A stretch of 37,381 bases of DNA from Symbiodinium natans (taxonomy: Eukaryota > Sar > Dinophyceae > Suessiales > Symbiodiniaceae). This document shows positions 37,114-37,381 of the stretch, piece by piece. The stretch's first letter is position 1. Each line of letters begins with the position of its first letter. Made by a program: the position numbers and the translations under genes. The stretch is from the NCBI GenBank assembly GCA_905221605.1, contig CAJNDS010002462.1, positions 374,001 to 411,381 on the forward strand, in the 5' to 3' direction. Below the pieces are notes generated by a model. The model ran no database searches and was not told the DNA's origin. It worked only from the letters and a program-made list of their open reading frames with translations.

Positions 37114-37381
37114 TGCTGTTGGCGGCAGCCCTTGTGGAAGTCTTGTGGAGGCTCTGACGCACGTCGTAGTTGTTTGTACGTGCGCCTTTCGGACCTTGTC
37201 TTGAATGGAGAGGGTAGCGAAAACAAGACAAGCGAGCAAAGTGGCGATTTTGCGTTTGCAAGAGAGAGCAGAGGGCTTGGCTCAATCGATTTTCTTGATC
37301 TGCGAGTGAGAAGTTGAGCGTACTATCGTGTTGCACGCATCCTGTTGGATATAATAGTGGTGCCAGACTCGCACTCTAATA
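37114..37381. other. Right edge, downstream of the last exon
   Basis: A competing plus-strand frame reads through the end of the previous exon to TGA at 37155-37157 with a hydrophobic stretch (LKAALMLLAAALVEVLWRL). Beyond it only short ORFs on both strands; no other feature. Confidence 0.35.

Overview
The window looks like nuclear DNA of a dinoflagellate, most probably a Symbiodiniaceae-type alga. The reasons are as follows. TTTAGGG/CCCTAAA telomere-type repeats are scattered through the interior. Long TG and TC microsatellites lie in non-coding DNA. Short exon-like open stretches are bounded by GT/AG signals with no bacterial gene spacing or ribosome sites. A decayed series of DUF4116 repeats is present, a repeat I associate with these genomes. 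One predicted protein carries an N-terminus like the bipartite (signal peptide, then FVP-type transit peptide) leader of peridinin-plastid proteins. No rRNA, tRNA, CRISPR array, reverse transcriptase or transposase was recognised. Base counts, searches and splice predictions could not be run, so only genes with internal repeats or a known motif are called with confidence. Exon calls resting on composition and splice-like signals alone are kept at or below about 0.35, because many frames of this DNA look superficially protein-like.

Layout. 0-10 kb holds many short plus-strand exon candidates separated by gene-poor stretches and TG-rich microsatellites (3.6 and 6.9 kb); none belongs to a family I know. 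10.76-11.81 kb is the clearest gene: an intronless RCC1-like protein with seven 39-residue units and a plastid-type leader. 12.5-16.3 kb contains a telomeric block next to a candidate exon, an antisense coding remnant, and a two-exon gene (13.41-16.02 kb) for a membrane protein with four predicted membrane segments. That protein looks internally duplicated, and its intron carries near-perfect inverted repeats. 16.3-24.5 kb is gene-poor with weak ORFs, two 12-bp minisatellites, three telomeric blocks and an eroded Lys/Gly-rich coding region. 24.1-26.3 kb is AT-rich and holds a diverged tandem repeat.

26.87-33.21 kb contains at least a dozen DUF4116 units in changing frames, interrupted by a roughly 580-bp polypyrimidine tract and a telomeric block. 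33.2-37.4 kb has one more telomeric block, a minus-strand ORF (34.8-35.1 kb), a C/A-rich repeated tract (35.5-36.0 kb) and a convincing but unrecognised exon (36.5-37.1 kb).

I see no operon-like or pathway relationship among the genes. The better candidates are mostly on the plus strand, in line with the one-directional gene blocks known in dinoflagellates. The most unusual feature is the telomere-type blocks: two of them are bounded by exact 8-9 bp direct repeats, as expected if they were inserted into broken DNA.
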